This document shows positions 35,560 to 43,265 of a stretch of DNA of 64,000 bases, piece by piece. The first letter of the stretch is position 1; every line of letters begins with the position of its first letter. The position numbers were made by a program, and so were the translations under genes. Where the stretch lies: the NCBI GenBank assembly GCA_014238065.1, contig JABABU010000027.1, forward strand, positions 62,001-126,000, in the 5' to 3' direction. The stretch comes from Actinomycetota bacterium. GTDB lineage: Bacteria; Actinomycetota; Acidimicrobiia; Acidimicrobiales; Poriferisodalaceae. The notes below the pieces were generated by a model that did no database searches, was not told the DNA's origin, and saw nothing but the letters and a program-made list of their open reading frames with translations.

Positions 35560-35843
35560 GAAGCGGCGGTGTAATCGATGGTCGTCGCCGCTGACATCAG
35601 GTCGAGAACAACCGCCCTGACTTCGAGGTGGACCGCATCTGATTCGTAGGCGTGGTAGGCCTCGAGATCTGTCCACGTCGTCGTGAGCGCAATGTCGGCC
35701 GAGTAGGCGCCGGCCAACTCGTTGACATCGACCCGCAGGTCGATCATCCCGTCGACCTTGCCCCTCATCGACTCCATGACGTCTTGGCAGCGTTTGGAAG
35801 TCCGAGGATCGGCGAGGCTGACGAGAACGGTGTGTACATGCAT
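35556..35843 (-). CDS. Dabb (A/B-barrel) domain protein
   Basis: A 95-residue single-domain protein starting MHVHTVLVSLADPRTS, with GMIDLRVDVNELAG, ALTTTWTDLEAYHAYESDAVH and a conserved His-x-E pattern. This is typical of the stress-responsive dimeric A/B-barrel family, which includes EthD-like and heme-degrading relatives. It is first in the leftward operon and shares the divergent region containing operator G. It may bind or process a small hydrophobic intermediate. Confidence 0.78.
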   Translation of the reverse strand: MHVHTVLVSLADPRTSKRCQDVMESMRGKVDGMIDLRVDVNELAGAYSADIALTTTWTDLEAYHAYESDAVHLEVRAVVLDLMSAATTIDYTAAS

Positions 35844-35866
35844 GACGAACTCGTCCTGAACTGCTT

Positions 35867-35891
35867 GTTCCGCTTGGGGGAACAGGGTTTC
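35867..35891 (+). promoter_or_regulatory. IclR-type operator site G
   Basis: GTTCC-N7-GGAAC-N3-GTTTC, one of the two best matches, in the 79-base divergent region. It is oriented toward the rightward lipocalin-like operon, but the palindromic core could also serve the leftward SDR operon. Confidence 0.72.
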
Positions 35892-35910
35892 TCTCGGCGG
35901 ACCAGCAATC

Positions 35911-35916
35911 TACGAT
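35911..35916 (+). promoter_or_regulatory. -10 box giving a probable leaderless transcript
   Basis: TACGAT fits the TANNNT -10 consensus; the expected start of transcription, 7 bases after it, coincides with the GTG start codon at 35923. No ribosome site precedes the GTG, which agrees with leaderless initiation. A -35 would overlap the third half-site of operator G. Confidence 0.5.
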
Positions 35917-35922
35917 GGCCCC

Positions 35923-36381
35923 GTGAACAGCGTCAACCGCGACTACGGACCCGCCAGCCCCCGCCCATACCAGTGCTTCATGGGTCGATGGGAGGGATTG
36001 TGTAAGAGCTTCACGCCTGATGGCCAGTTCCTCGATGCCTCAGCGGTCCACATGGACGTCTATTGGCTCGACGAGCAGACGTGGCACCTCCATGAGCACT
36101 TCGAGAACCTCTACGAGGTCGGCGAGACGACCTACGACACTCCGATCTCGGTCGACGGAAAGCGGTGCTGGGCGACGAGCGACATGATCAACCTGAATGG
36201 CACAGAACTCACGGCCTTCAACTACGTGTTCACGATCGATTCTGCTGTCAGCGGCACCATCGTCTACAACAACCACTACTTCATCGACACCGACACGCGG
36301 CGAATCATCACGCACAAGGTTCGGGACGGCGCCACGCACCTCTTCCAGATCCAGGACTTCGTAAGGATTCAGCGACCATGA
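35923..36381 (+). CDS. Lipocalin-like (GxW) single-domain protein 1
   Basis: A 152-residue protein with one predicted beta-barrel. FMGRWEGLCKSFTPDGQF contains the GxW start motif of calycins. Alternating strands follow (HMDVYWLDEQTWHLHEHFE, AFNYVFTIDS, TIVYNNHYFI). It has no signal peptide, so it is cytoplasmic. Several His/Trp/Tyr residues line the predicted barrel. It heads the rightward operon under operator G. A carrier or enzyme for a tetrapyrrole or similar hydrophobic compound is my inference. Confidence 0.65.
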   Translation: MNSVNRDYGPASPRPYQCFMGRWEGLCKSFTPDGQFLDASAVHMDVYWLDEQTWHLHEHFENLYEVGETTYDTPISVDGKRCWATSDMINLNGTELTAFNYVFTIDSAVSGTIVYNNHYFIDTDTRRIITHKVRDGATHLFQIQDFVRIQRP

Positions 36382-37190
36382 TCGTGCAGAGCAGTTCCCC
36401 TGATGGCACCCACTTCGTCATCGCCATGCAACAGCACACCACGTTCGCTGGACAACTCGCCGCCCACTTCGGCAACGACGACTTCGCGGCCATCGCACCC
36501 GCCGAGCCGATGCAGTTCATCGTCGACAACCACGATGCCGGATGGGCCAACCTCGATACCGAAGCGCCCCAGAGCTCCGAAACCGGTCTTCCCTACAACC
36601 TCACGGCGACACCCTTGCCACAAATCATCAGCACCAGTGCCGGCTCACCGGCACTGAACGAGGAGCACCACCCGTTCTCTGGGATCATCTCGTCGATGCA
36701 CACATACGGGTTGTATACCGGCCGCTACGGACTGTCGGACAAGATCTTCCTCGACGCAATCCCCGCTGACCTTCGGCCAAGCGTCGACGGGATGCTCGCC
36801 GCCGAAAGTGACCGACAGGAGCGTCTCAAGGGCGTGCTGGCCCTCTCTGATCCCGACTATGCCTCGGACGACTTCTTGTTCCACGCATACAAGCAACTGC
36901 AGTTCTTCGACACCCTGTCGCTCTACTTCCACATGACACCGGAGGGCGAACGAGGAGAGGCCGAATTCCTCAACGTTCCACGGTCGGTCGGCGACGACGT
37001 GTCGATCACGGTCACTGAGCTCGGTAACGGTCATTACGATGTGACGCCATTTCCTTTCGACACCGATGGACTCACCGTCGGTACCGAGGGCCGCTATCTC
37101 GCGCCGCAGGAGTCAGGAACACCGCTGCCAGGCGTGCTGGCCACCACTGCTGTCTCCGAACAGGTCGTCACGCTCACCGGCGCTTCATGA
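36378..37190 (+). CDS. DUF3891 family protein
   Basis: A 270-residue protein beginning MIVQSSSPDGTHFVIAMQQH, with HTTFAGQLAAHFG and VDNHDAGW, the His/His-Asp residues of the DUF3891 family, plus HHPFSGIISSMHTYGLYTGRYG. The H...HD pattern suggests a metal-dependent helical (HD-like) fold. Function unknown. It is coupled by ATGA overlaps to lipocalin-like genes on both sides, so it probably acts on the same compound. A hydrolase or de-chelating role would be speculative. Confidence 0.72.
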   Translation: MIVQSSSPDGTHFVIAMQQHTTFAGQLAAHFGNDDFAAIAPAEPMQFIVDNHDAGWANLDTEAPQSSETGLPYNLTATPLPQIISTSAGSPALNEEHHPFSGIISSMHTYGLYTGRYGLSDKIFLDAIPADLRPSVDGMLAAESDRQERLKGVLALSDPDYASDDFLFHAYKQLQFFDTLSLYFHMTPEGERGEAEFLNVPRSVGDDVSITVTELGNGHYDVTPFPFDTDGLTVGTEGRYLAPQESGTPLPGVLATTAVSEQVVTLTGAS

Positions 37191-38116
37191 CCGCGGGCGG
37201 GACAAAGGGCTCCCTTTCCAAGGGCAGTTTCTCCAAGGGAGTCGGCCAGTGGATCGGTGCCGCTGAAGTCTTCGACGGCGACGGCCAGTTCTGCGGACAC
37301 GGACGAGACGAACGCACGGTCGTGGCCGACGACGGCGCGGGAAGCGTGAGCGTCGAAGTCAGCTTCGAGGGGCCCTTCGCACTCGCCGGCAACTACACCA
37401 TCGTCGACGGAGGTGACCACCGGCGTTACGAGGGGCCACTGAATCACGGGTACGCCGAAGTTCTCGGCGATGGCCTCGTCACGGCCAACAACTACTGGCC
37501 TGACCTGGGCCTCTCACAGCGGTTCTTCCTGATGGTGCTACCCGGCAACTCGACACAGCTGTCTCTCGCGCTCATCAGCCGCGGCGACAGAGCCCGCTGG
37601 ACCGTTGCCGGCGAATACCGGCGCCAAGTCGACACAGGAGAGCCAACCCCACTTGCTCATGTGCCGATCGACCCTGGCTCCGTTCGCAACGATGCGACCG
37701 CCGGACGTGGCGAGGTCATGTTTCATCGGGAAGGGCGGTGGGTCGGCGCGCTGACACACCTCGACGGCAACCTCGGCGACCCAAAGAGTGACGACTACAC
37801 CGAAGTCGTAGAGTCGAACGGAGACAGCGTCCACCGCTCGATTCAGGGGAGCCGGTTCGTCGCCGACCACAACTTCATTTCGAACACCGATGGATGGTCG
37901 GAATGGTGTCCGACCGGCGGTGTTGTCGGCAGCGCATCGCTCTGGGGTGGCAGAGCCCGCTCGGGTCAGCTGATCCATCAAGCCAGCGGGCTTCGGGTCT
38001 GGACACGAAACATCACCACACTCGATGGCACGATCAGAGCCGTGGTCGACACCTGGTTCCGTGGCGAGGATCGCATTGGCGCGACGTTCGGCGTGCTGAC
38101 CTTCGAGCCGGCATGA
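37187..38116 (+). CDS. Lipocalin-like (GxW) two-domain protein 2
   Basis: A 309-residue protein with two similar barrels. Domain 1 starts VGQWIGAAEVFDGDG (Trp22); domain 2 starts REGRWVGALTHLDGN. Both have a G-x-W-x-G opening and a DG turn, as in the neighbouring proteins. Domain 1 also has YEGPLNHGYAEV and NNYWPDLGLSQRF, paralleling YLGPD and HYYSP in the related protein at 39582. No signal peptide or enzyme motif is present. Overlaps upstream and downstream genes by ATGA. Confidence 0.65.
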   Translation: MTAGGTKGSLSKGSFSKGVGQWIGAAEVFDGDGQFCGHGRDERTVVADDGAGSVSVEVSFEGPFALAGNYTIVDGGDHRRYEGPLNHGYAEVLGDGLVTANNYWPDLGLSQRFFLMVLPGNSTQLSLALISRGDRARWTVAGEYRRQVDTGEPTPLAHVPIDPGSVRNDATAGRGEVMFHREGRWVGALTHLDGNLGDPKSDDYTEVVESNGDSVHRSIQGSRFVADHNFISNTDGWSEWCPTGGVVGSASLWGGRARSGQLIHQASGLRVWTRNITTLDGTIRAVVDTWFRGEDRIGATFGVLTFEPA

Positions 38117-38790
38117 GCGATGCGACGCCCCGGGACGACTTCGATGGCGCGTGGATGGTCAAGGAATACGTCCACGATCCTGGCGGTGAGCTGATCGGAA
38201 CAGTTTCACAGCGACGCCTCGTCGAACCAGCTGACACCGATCGGTTTCGCGTGACACAGCACTGCTCCGTCTCTGACGAACTCCGCGATCACCCGATGAT
38301 TCGGTTCGAGGGCACGTGGATGTTCGACCTCGCAATCGAAGGAGCACAGCGCCACTACCTCGGCCCTGATGTCATCGGTATGGGAACCCAGTGGGCTCCT
38401 GGAGCAATGACTGGCGTCGGCCAGTGGCCCAGGTTCGGTCACGATTTCGAGTCCTATGCCGTCCTCATCGCCCCAGATCGGCAGCTGACCGGTGGCTTCT
38501 TCTCGACCGCCGGCCAGTCATTCGTTGACATCATCGGCATAGCCGTGCCAGAGGTACTCGGCGTCGAACCGCAGCTGGAACTCACCGCAGGAGCCCCCGA
38601 TCTCGACCGCGACGCCTGGCCCGTTCAGCGGGCCGTTGGGCCCATGCGCATCGGAACAGCACAAGCGACCCCGAACCTACGCCGTCGATGCTGGACGATG
38701 CATGACGTGCTCGGGGGTTCAACCATCACGATCGTCGAGACCGTTGATGCCGGTGGCGTGTCGACCACCATCACCGCTCAGCCGAACTGA
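38113..38790 (+). CDS. Lipocalin-like (GxW) protein 3
   Basis: A 225-residue protein with an opening FDGAWMVKEYVHDPGGEL (GxW) and a strand pattern RHYLGPDVIGMGTQWAPGAM, which matches the YLGPD element of the related protein at 39582. The C-terminal part may be a partial second barrel (RRRCWTMHDVLGGSTITIVE). It ends the rightward operon, one base before the convergent VOC gene. Function inferred only by association. Confidence 0.62.
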   Translation: MSDATPRDDFDGAWMVKEYVHDPGGELIGTVSQRRLVEPADTDRFRVTQHCSVSDELRDHPMIRFEGTWMFDLAIEGAQRHYLGPDVIGMGTQWAPGAMTGVGQWPRFGHDFESYAVLIAPDRQLTGGFFSTAGQSFVDIIGIAVPEVLGVEPQLELTAGAPDLDRDAWPVQRAVGPMRIGTAQATPNLRRRCWTMHDVLGGSTITIVETVDAGGVSTTITAQPN

Positions 38791-38791
38791 C

Positions 38792-39589
38792 TCATCTCGC
38801 CGGCCTGACATCGATCACCACTCCGCCTGGCGAGACCATCCTGTGCGGAGACGCGTCCCGAACGGTGAACCCGACCGCCTGAATCCCTGCCAGATCAGCG
38901 CCTGCAAAGTCGGCACCATCGTGACCGACGAACCTCAACAGCTCGAACCGGATGGGGTCGTTGGCAGCGTTTGCGAACATCACCATCTCGAGTTCGATCG
39001 TGGTATCCGGCAGACACATGAACGCGGCCACTTCTGAGGAGCCGAAAGCCAAGTCCATCCCACGGGTTGCGCCGCGGTCTTCCCACCATGGCGCTTCGGC
39101 AGCTCGATCTGCGACTGCCCACACCAGGCTGTGGATCTGCGAGTGAAGTTCGTCGGCGTTGTCGTCCAGGAGGCTCGCTCGACGACTCGGACTTTCGATG
39201 AGCACGACCGGGACGTGGTCGGGACCCCAGATCGTGACTTGACGCATCGAGAACGGTCCGATGTCGATCGTGGCGATAGGGCCGGGATCGCCCCCGGCGA
39301 CCACGGCTCGCTCGACGCTCTCCTCCATCGCAGTCGTGTAGATGTCGAGACCGCGGGGCCCAAGGTCGTAGCCGGTGAGTCGAGATCCCTCCTTCGCCTC
39401 GCTCAACACCAACTCGGTCGGGTGCCCAGAACCGCGGCCCATCGTGACTGAGTCGGCGTCTGCGGCTTCGACGCCGAAGTCGAACGCCCCGAAGAAGCGG
39501 ACCGTGGCGTCGATGTTGGTGGTCCCGATCACCACATGGCTGGCCGACCCGAACACGGCTGAAGAGCCGACTGGCCACTGCTCAGTCAT
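38792..39589 (-). CDS. VOC (glyoxalase/bleomycin-resistance fold) protein
   Basis: A 265-residue protein of two paired beta-alpha-beta-beta-beta modules: ASHVVIGTTNIDATVRFFGA opens the first, GVVIDVRPA closes the last. The second half contains CLPDTTIELEMVMFAN. Possible metal ligands include His18 in ASHVV and a Glu in ELEMVMF. The VOC fold covers extradiol dioxygenases, glyoxalases and epimerases. It is last in the leftward operon with the Rieske oxygenase and RCC-reductase-like genes, overlapping its predecessor by 8 bases. Confidence 0.78.
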   Translation of the reverse strand: MTEQWPVGSSAVFGSASHVVIGTTNIDATVRFFGAFDFGVEAADADSVTMGRGSGHPTELVLSEAKEGSRLTGYDLGPRGLDIYTTAMEESVERAVVAGGDPGPIATIDIGPFSMRQVTIWGPDHVPVVLIESPSRRASLLDDNADELHSQIHSLVWAVADRAAEAPWWEDRGATRGMDLAFGSSEVAAFMCLPDTTIELEMVMFANAANDPIRFELLRFVGHDGADFAGADLAGIQAVGFTVRDASPHRMVSPGGVVIDVRPAR

Positions 39590-40517
39590 CCGCCGCCCAG
39601 GTCAGCGGGCCGAACACGAAGTCGGTGAGCTGATCACCCCACGAGATCTTCCATGCAACGGCCATCGTGTGATCGCGGTCGATGAAGAACTCGCGACCCT
39701 TCACTTTCCATGGCTCCTTGCAGTGATGTTGGGTCGTGTACAACGCCCTGCCGTACCCAATGGCATTGCCGAACAGGTCGGGCCCCTCGTAGGTGTGGCG
39801 ATTCGAGTTGCGGGTACGCGTGTAGGTGAACCTCCGATCGATGGATCCACCAAGCGTCCAGGTGTGGGTCGCCCGAACGAGGTCGATCGGTTCGTGGCGT
39901 ATGGACACCTCGACTTCACCCTTGCGCTCCTGATCGGGGCCATAGACCTCGCACACGCCTTTCCAACTTCCAGCGGTGCGGTCTGGCAGCACGTGCGGGA
40001 GGGTGGCCATCTCGCGTTCGGCCTCGAGAAACGCGTCGATGCGGGCCTTGGTGTCCGGATTCGTGTCGTAATCGTGAGCGTTCTGGTACACGCCGTTGAA
40101 GACCGAGAACAGTGTCGGGCCCTCGTACAGCAGCGAGGAGTACACCTGGGTGATCCCGTCGGGAAGGATCTGGTTGAGCGTGTTGAGATCGGCTCGCCAC
40201 GCCGGCGAGTAGTAATGCGAGTCGACGATGGAGCCGTACGGATGGCCACCACCGAAGAAGTCGGGGCCGAGGTAGATGCGATTCGCACCCTGGTCGTCGA
40301 CACCGAACGCGAAGTTGTTGATCTCGAATCGGTTACGCAGCGGACCCGTGTTCATGAAGTTGCAGTGCATGTAATAGGTGGTGATGCCGTCCTCAAACAC
40401 TGAGGACCGGTTGACCTTGTTGAAGCCGGTGTGGCCTCCTTCTGCGTCGAACACTGACGGAATGCCGTACCACTCACCGGTGATTCGCTGTTGCCATTCG
40501 CTGACTTCTTCGCTCAC
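39582..40517 (-). CDS. Lipocalin-like (GxW) two-domain protein 4
   Basis: A 311-residue protein with two barrels. Domain 1 opens ITGEWYGIPSVFDAEGGHTG and contains YLGPDFFGGGHPYG and HYYSPAWRADL. Domain 2 opens TAGSWKGVCEVYGPDQER and contains YEGPDLFGNAIGYGRAL. Both repeats share GxW-x-G and a Y-x-G-P-D-x-F-G strand, so a duplication is likely. No signal peptide. It lies directly after an RCC-reductase-like gene in the operator D operon, linking this domain family to the oxygenase genes. Confidence 0.68.
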   Translation of the reverse strand: MSEEVSEWQQRITGEWYGIPSVFDAEGGHTGFNKVNRSSVFEDGITTYYMHCNFMNTGPLRNRFEINNFAFGVDDQGANRIYLGPDFFGGGHPYGSIVDSHYYSPAWRADLNTLNQILPDGITQVYSSLLYEGPTLFSVFNGVYQNAHDYDTNPDTKARIDAFLEAEREMATLPHVLPDRTAGSWKGVCEVYGPDQERKGEVEVSIRHEPIDLVRATHTWTLGGSIDRRFTYTRTRNSNRHTYEGPDLFGNAIGYGRALYTTQHHCKEPWKVKGREFFIDRDHTMAVAWKISWGDQLTDFVFGPLTWAADD

Positions 40518-40518
40518 A

Positions 40519-41232
40519 TCAATTCCCCTCGTCGATGAGACTGGCTTGGATTTCGGCGCTGACCTCTACACCGAGAAGACGGTCGACTTGGGCCCACACC
40601 GGATCGACGTCTGGATTGAAGATCGAACCGCGATTCGCCCGGTCTCTTGCCTCGAGCTGAGCGTCGGTGACACCAGCCATTGCGCTCACCGGAACGCCTT
40701 CGGCAACGAGGGAGAGCCAGTGATCGCGATAGGCATCAACGGTCGCGTCGATCGACGCGAAGGCATCTGCGTCGGCACGGTGAGCCAGCATCCACGCCGA
40801 CATCAACTGCCACTGCCGAGGTGAGAGGTGCGCAGGCGTGAGGCCTTCGAGTTCCAGCGCATCGTCGTGGGCCTCGGTGAGGGGCACGAAGCAGTGATCG
40901 AGGTAGGCCAAGTTCGCGCCAGGGTCGACTCTCGGAATCAAGTCGAGGTGGAACGCATAGTGCTGGCCGGCGTGCACAGAGTCGAGGGTGAAGTGGGGGA
41001 CGGCGCTGTGACGACCGGTGAAGGCGAACATCATGTGGCTGTCGAGGCCGAACGCCTCGACCGTCATCGACACGTACACGACGCGAGCGTCGATTCCCTC
41101 CAGAACTCGATGGACACCGACGTCAGATCCGTCCAACGCCGAGCTCAGCTGACGGTCGAGCGACGTCTCGAGGCCGAGTGTCCGCGCCACGTGGTCGATC
41201 GTTCGGCCGCACAGATTGCCGGGAAGACTCAT
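40519..41232 (-). CDS. Red chlorophyll catabolite reductase-like (FDBR superfamily) protein A
   Basis: A 237-residue protein. VPHFTLDSVHAGQHYAFHL (78-96) followed by DLIPRVDPGANLAYLDHCF resembles the central P-x-F-x-x-[ED] strand and LDL-x-x-R-x-D-L-x-x-x-YL core of plant red chlorophyll catabolite reductase and the bilin reductase superfamily. Asp84 falls where the plant enzyme has a substrate-binding Glu. The C-terminus NPDVDPVWAQVDRLLG also fits. The start is ATG 41232 (ATGA overlap with the oxygenase). The assignment is from remembered family sequences; a structure-based search would test it. Confidence 0.68.
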   Translation of the reverse strand: MSLPGNLCGRTIDHVARTLGLETSLDRQLSSALDGSDVGVHRVLEGIDARVVYVSMTVEAFGLDSHMMFAFTGRHSAVPHFTLDSVHAGQHYAFHLDLIPRVDPGANLAYLDHCFVPLTEAHDDALELEGLTPAHLSPRQWQLMSAWMLAHRADADAFASIDATVDAYRDHWLSLVAEGVPVSAMAGVTDAQLEARDRANRGSIFNPDVDPVWAQVDRLLGVEVSAEIQASLIDEGN

Positions 41233-42371
41233 GTGTCCATCTCTTCGACGGTCGGAAACACCCATGCGTTGGCAAGCTCAGGATCGGAGATTCTCGCGGG
41301 CGAGGCGATCACTGCTGCTGAACGGCGGGCTTGTTCGTCGGTCGGCGTCGGAAGACCCCAGCCCTTGTCGAGTTGAGCTTGACGCCATCGGCGGTAGGCC
41401 AGCTGGATGCCGTCGGATTTCACGTGCAGCTCGGCCGACAGATCGAATGGCAGCAACTCAGGTCGCTGCGACTCGACCGTCGGCTGGTCTTCGTTGAAGA
41501 TCTTCAGCGTGCGTCGAATCGAGTCCTTGTCGGCCCATCCACCGGTGAAGAAGGTCCGGAGCATGATGAACTTCGACGTGGTGTGCGACTCGTCGCGCGG
41601 AACAGCCGCGGTGAAAATACGAATCTCGCCGAGAGGCAACCGGACGATCAACATCGACACGTTCGGGGGATAGAAGCCCGTCGTCGTGGTCACCGGCTTG
41701 CGTTCTTTGTTCTTGCCGATCACCGCCCAGATGCCGGAAGGCACAGGTGGGTGGAGGTCGACCGACGCGGTCACCACTGCCAGATGGTCACCGATGGTGA
41801 GTTCTTCGATCTCGAAGTCGGCGATCTCTGGTTCGTCGGGGTTGCCGAACGAGCCGGCGTGGACGAAGGGCGTGTGCGAGATATCGACGGCGTTCTCAAG
41901 GACTCGGTCGTAGTTGGCGACCCAGTCGAAGTCGCCTTCCACGGCGCGGTAGCCATCGGCTTTCGCGTCGAGCGCCAGATCGAGACCCTCCAACTCCGGC
42001 ATCGGTGGACGCTGGTCTTCGGCAAGGTCGCCGAGAAACACCCACACGAAGCCATAGCGCTCGATACATGGGTAGGTGTCGACCCTGGCCTTTTTCGGAA
42101 TGGCGAGCCCTTCACGATTGGCAGGGATAGACACGCACATGCCGGAACTGTCGTACATCCACCCGTGGTACGGACACTGCACGCAGTTGCTGATGACCGT
42201 GCCACCGGCAAGCGAGCCGCCGCGATGGACACACAGGTCGGACTGCGCGTTGACGGTGCCGTCCTTCGAACGCCACAACACGAGATCGTGGCCGTGAACG
42301 GCGACGGCAACTGGTTTGTCGGCAACGACCGACCCGAACTCGATCGCATACCAGTGGTTCTTGATCAACAT
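41229..42371 (-). CDS. Rieske non-heme iron oxygenase
   Basis: A 380-residue oxygenase alpha subunit. The Rieske centre is Cys47-x-His49 and Cys66-x-x-His69 (DLCVHRGG, CVQCPYHGW). The mononuclear iron site is NAVDISHTPFVH with Asp163 as bridge, His166 and His171. The group includes phthalate/vanillate-type and PaO-type oxygenases. Plant PaO opens the chlorin ring of pheophorbide a; the C-terminal CxxC of PaO is not seen here. It stands between two RCC-reductase-like genes, the same functional pair as in plants. Start ATG 42371 lies 7 bases after the upstream gene. Confidence 0.87.
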   Translation of the reverse strand: MLIKNHWYAIEFGSVVADKPVAVAVHGHDLVLWRSKDGTVNAQSDLCVHRGGSLAGGTVISNCVQCPYHGWMYDSSGMCVSIPANREGLAIPKKARVDTYPCIERYGFVWVFLGDLAEDQRPPMPELEGLDLALDAKADGYRAVEGDFDWVANYDRVLENAVDISHTPFVHAGSFGNPDEPEIADFEIEELTIGDHLAVVTASVDLHPPVPSGIWAVIGKNKERKPVTTTTGFYPPNVSMLIVRLPLGEIRIFTAAVPRDESHTTSKFIMLRTFFTGGWADKDSIRRTLKIFNEDQPTVESQRPELLPFDLSAELHVKSDGIQLAYRRWRQAQLDKGWGLPTPTDEQARRSAAVIASPARISDPELANAWVFPTVEEMDT

Positions 42372-42378
42372 CGTGATG

Positions 42379-43191
42379 TCAGGTTGGTCGAGGGAGTTGA
42401 CGATCGCCACCCCAAAGGGCGGCGACGAGACGGCTGGTGAGGTTGTCACCGAAGAACCGAACGGCCATGACGTTGGCCGGATCGCGCTCAGCGATGTTTC
42501 TACGACGCGTGAGATCGTCGGCGGCCAGCTGGACGCGCCGCTCGGCCGGAACCGGCTCTGCTTCGTCGACGAATGCAAGCCATTGGTCGACCCGCGTATG
42601 CGCGAGCTGGGAGATCTGGTTCAGGCGCTCTTCGCTGTACGTGCGTCCGGGGGTGGTGAAACAGATTGCTGTTTCAGACAGCGCTTGACGAACGTAGAGC
42701 GCTTTCGATGTGAACGGCGCAAGACCCTCATCGGCACGTAACTCGAGGAAGTCGTCGTTCATTGGTTCGAAGTACTTGTCGAGCGAGTCGGTGTCAAGCA
42801 TGAGATCGGATCTGGCGTTGAAGTCGATGTAGAACCACAGGTCGGGCAGAGTTCCCCAGGCAATGCCGAGATGCGGCACGTCGATCTGGGGTCCGAGCCA
42901 CGCCGTGAGGTGCATGTTTGTGAAACCGAGGGTCGGGTTGCCAATCCACGAGTGGACGAGCCAGTCGATCTCCGGGCCGGAGTAGGCGGCCAACCGGCCC
43001 GCCGGATACTCGTTCTCACCGCGGTACGACTCGAGATCGTCGGTGCTCGGGTCGCGGGTGAGTTCGAACCTGGCTCGGATCTTTGTCATGAGTTCTTCGG
43101 TGATCGACCACAACCGCTCGAAGGTGGCCGAAGAGTCAGTTGGTGCACGCTTGTCGAAGATTTCCTCGACGCCTTGAAGTGTCTCTTTCAT
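42379..43191 (-). CDS. Red chlorophyll catabolite reductase-like (FDBR superfamily) protein B
   Basis: A 270-residue protein. Parts I match to plant RCC reductase: LWFYIDFNARSDLML (119-132), a DKYFEPMNDDFLELR helix, PFTSKALYVRQALSETAI (159-176), WLAFVDEAE, and the ending AVRFFGDNLTSRLVAALWG (plant: FGEEVSSRVVHAI). RCC reductase reduces the linear tetrapyrrole made by PaO, with ferredoxin as donor and no cofactor. ATG 43191 has GAGGAG 4 bases upstream; an ATG at 43227 is less likely. It is first in the leftward operon below operator D. The similarity is by inspection. Confidence 0.7.
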   Translation of the reverse strand: MKETLQGVEEIFDKRAPTDSSATFERLWSITEELMTKIRARFELTRDPSTDDLESYRGENEYPAGRLAAYSGPEIDWLVHSWIGNPTLGFTNMHLTAWLGPQIDVPHLGIAWGTLPDLWFYIDFNARSDLMLDTDSLDKYFEPMNDDFLELRADEGLAPFTSKALYVRQALSETAICFTTPGRTYSEERLNQISQLAHTRVDQWLAFVDEAEPVPAERRVQLAADDLTRRRNIAERDPANVMAVRFFGDNLTSRLVAALWGGDRQLPRPT

Positions 43192-43265
43192 CGTCTCCTC
43201 ATGGCCTTCGAGTCCAGTGTTCAACAATCCCAGTATCCAAAAAACCAGTACCCGACAAACTCAGT

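Noticed and set aside
41331-42440. A 369-codon plus-strand frame opposite the Rieske oxygenase.
   Set aside because: Antisense to a gene with intact Rieske and iron-site residues; composition is unlike a protein.
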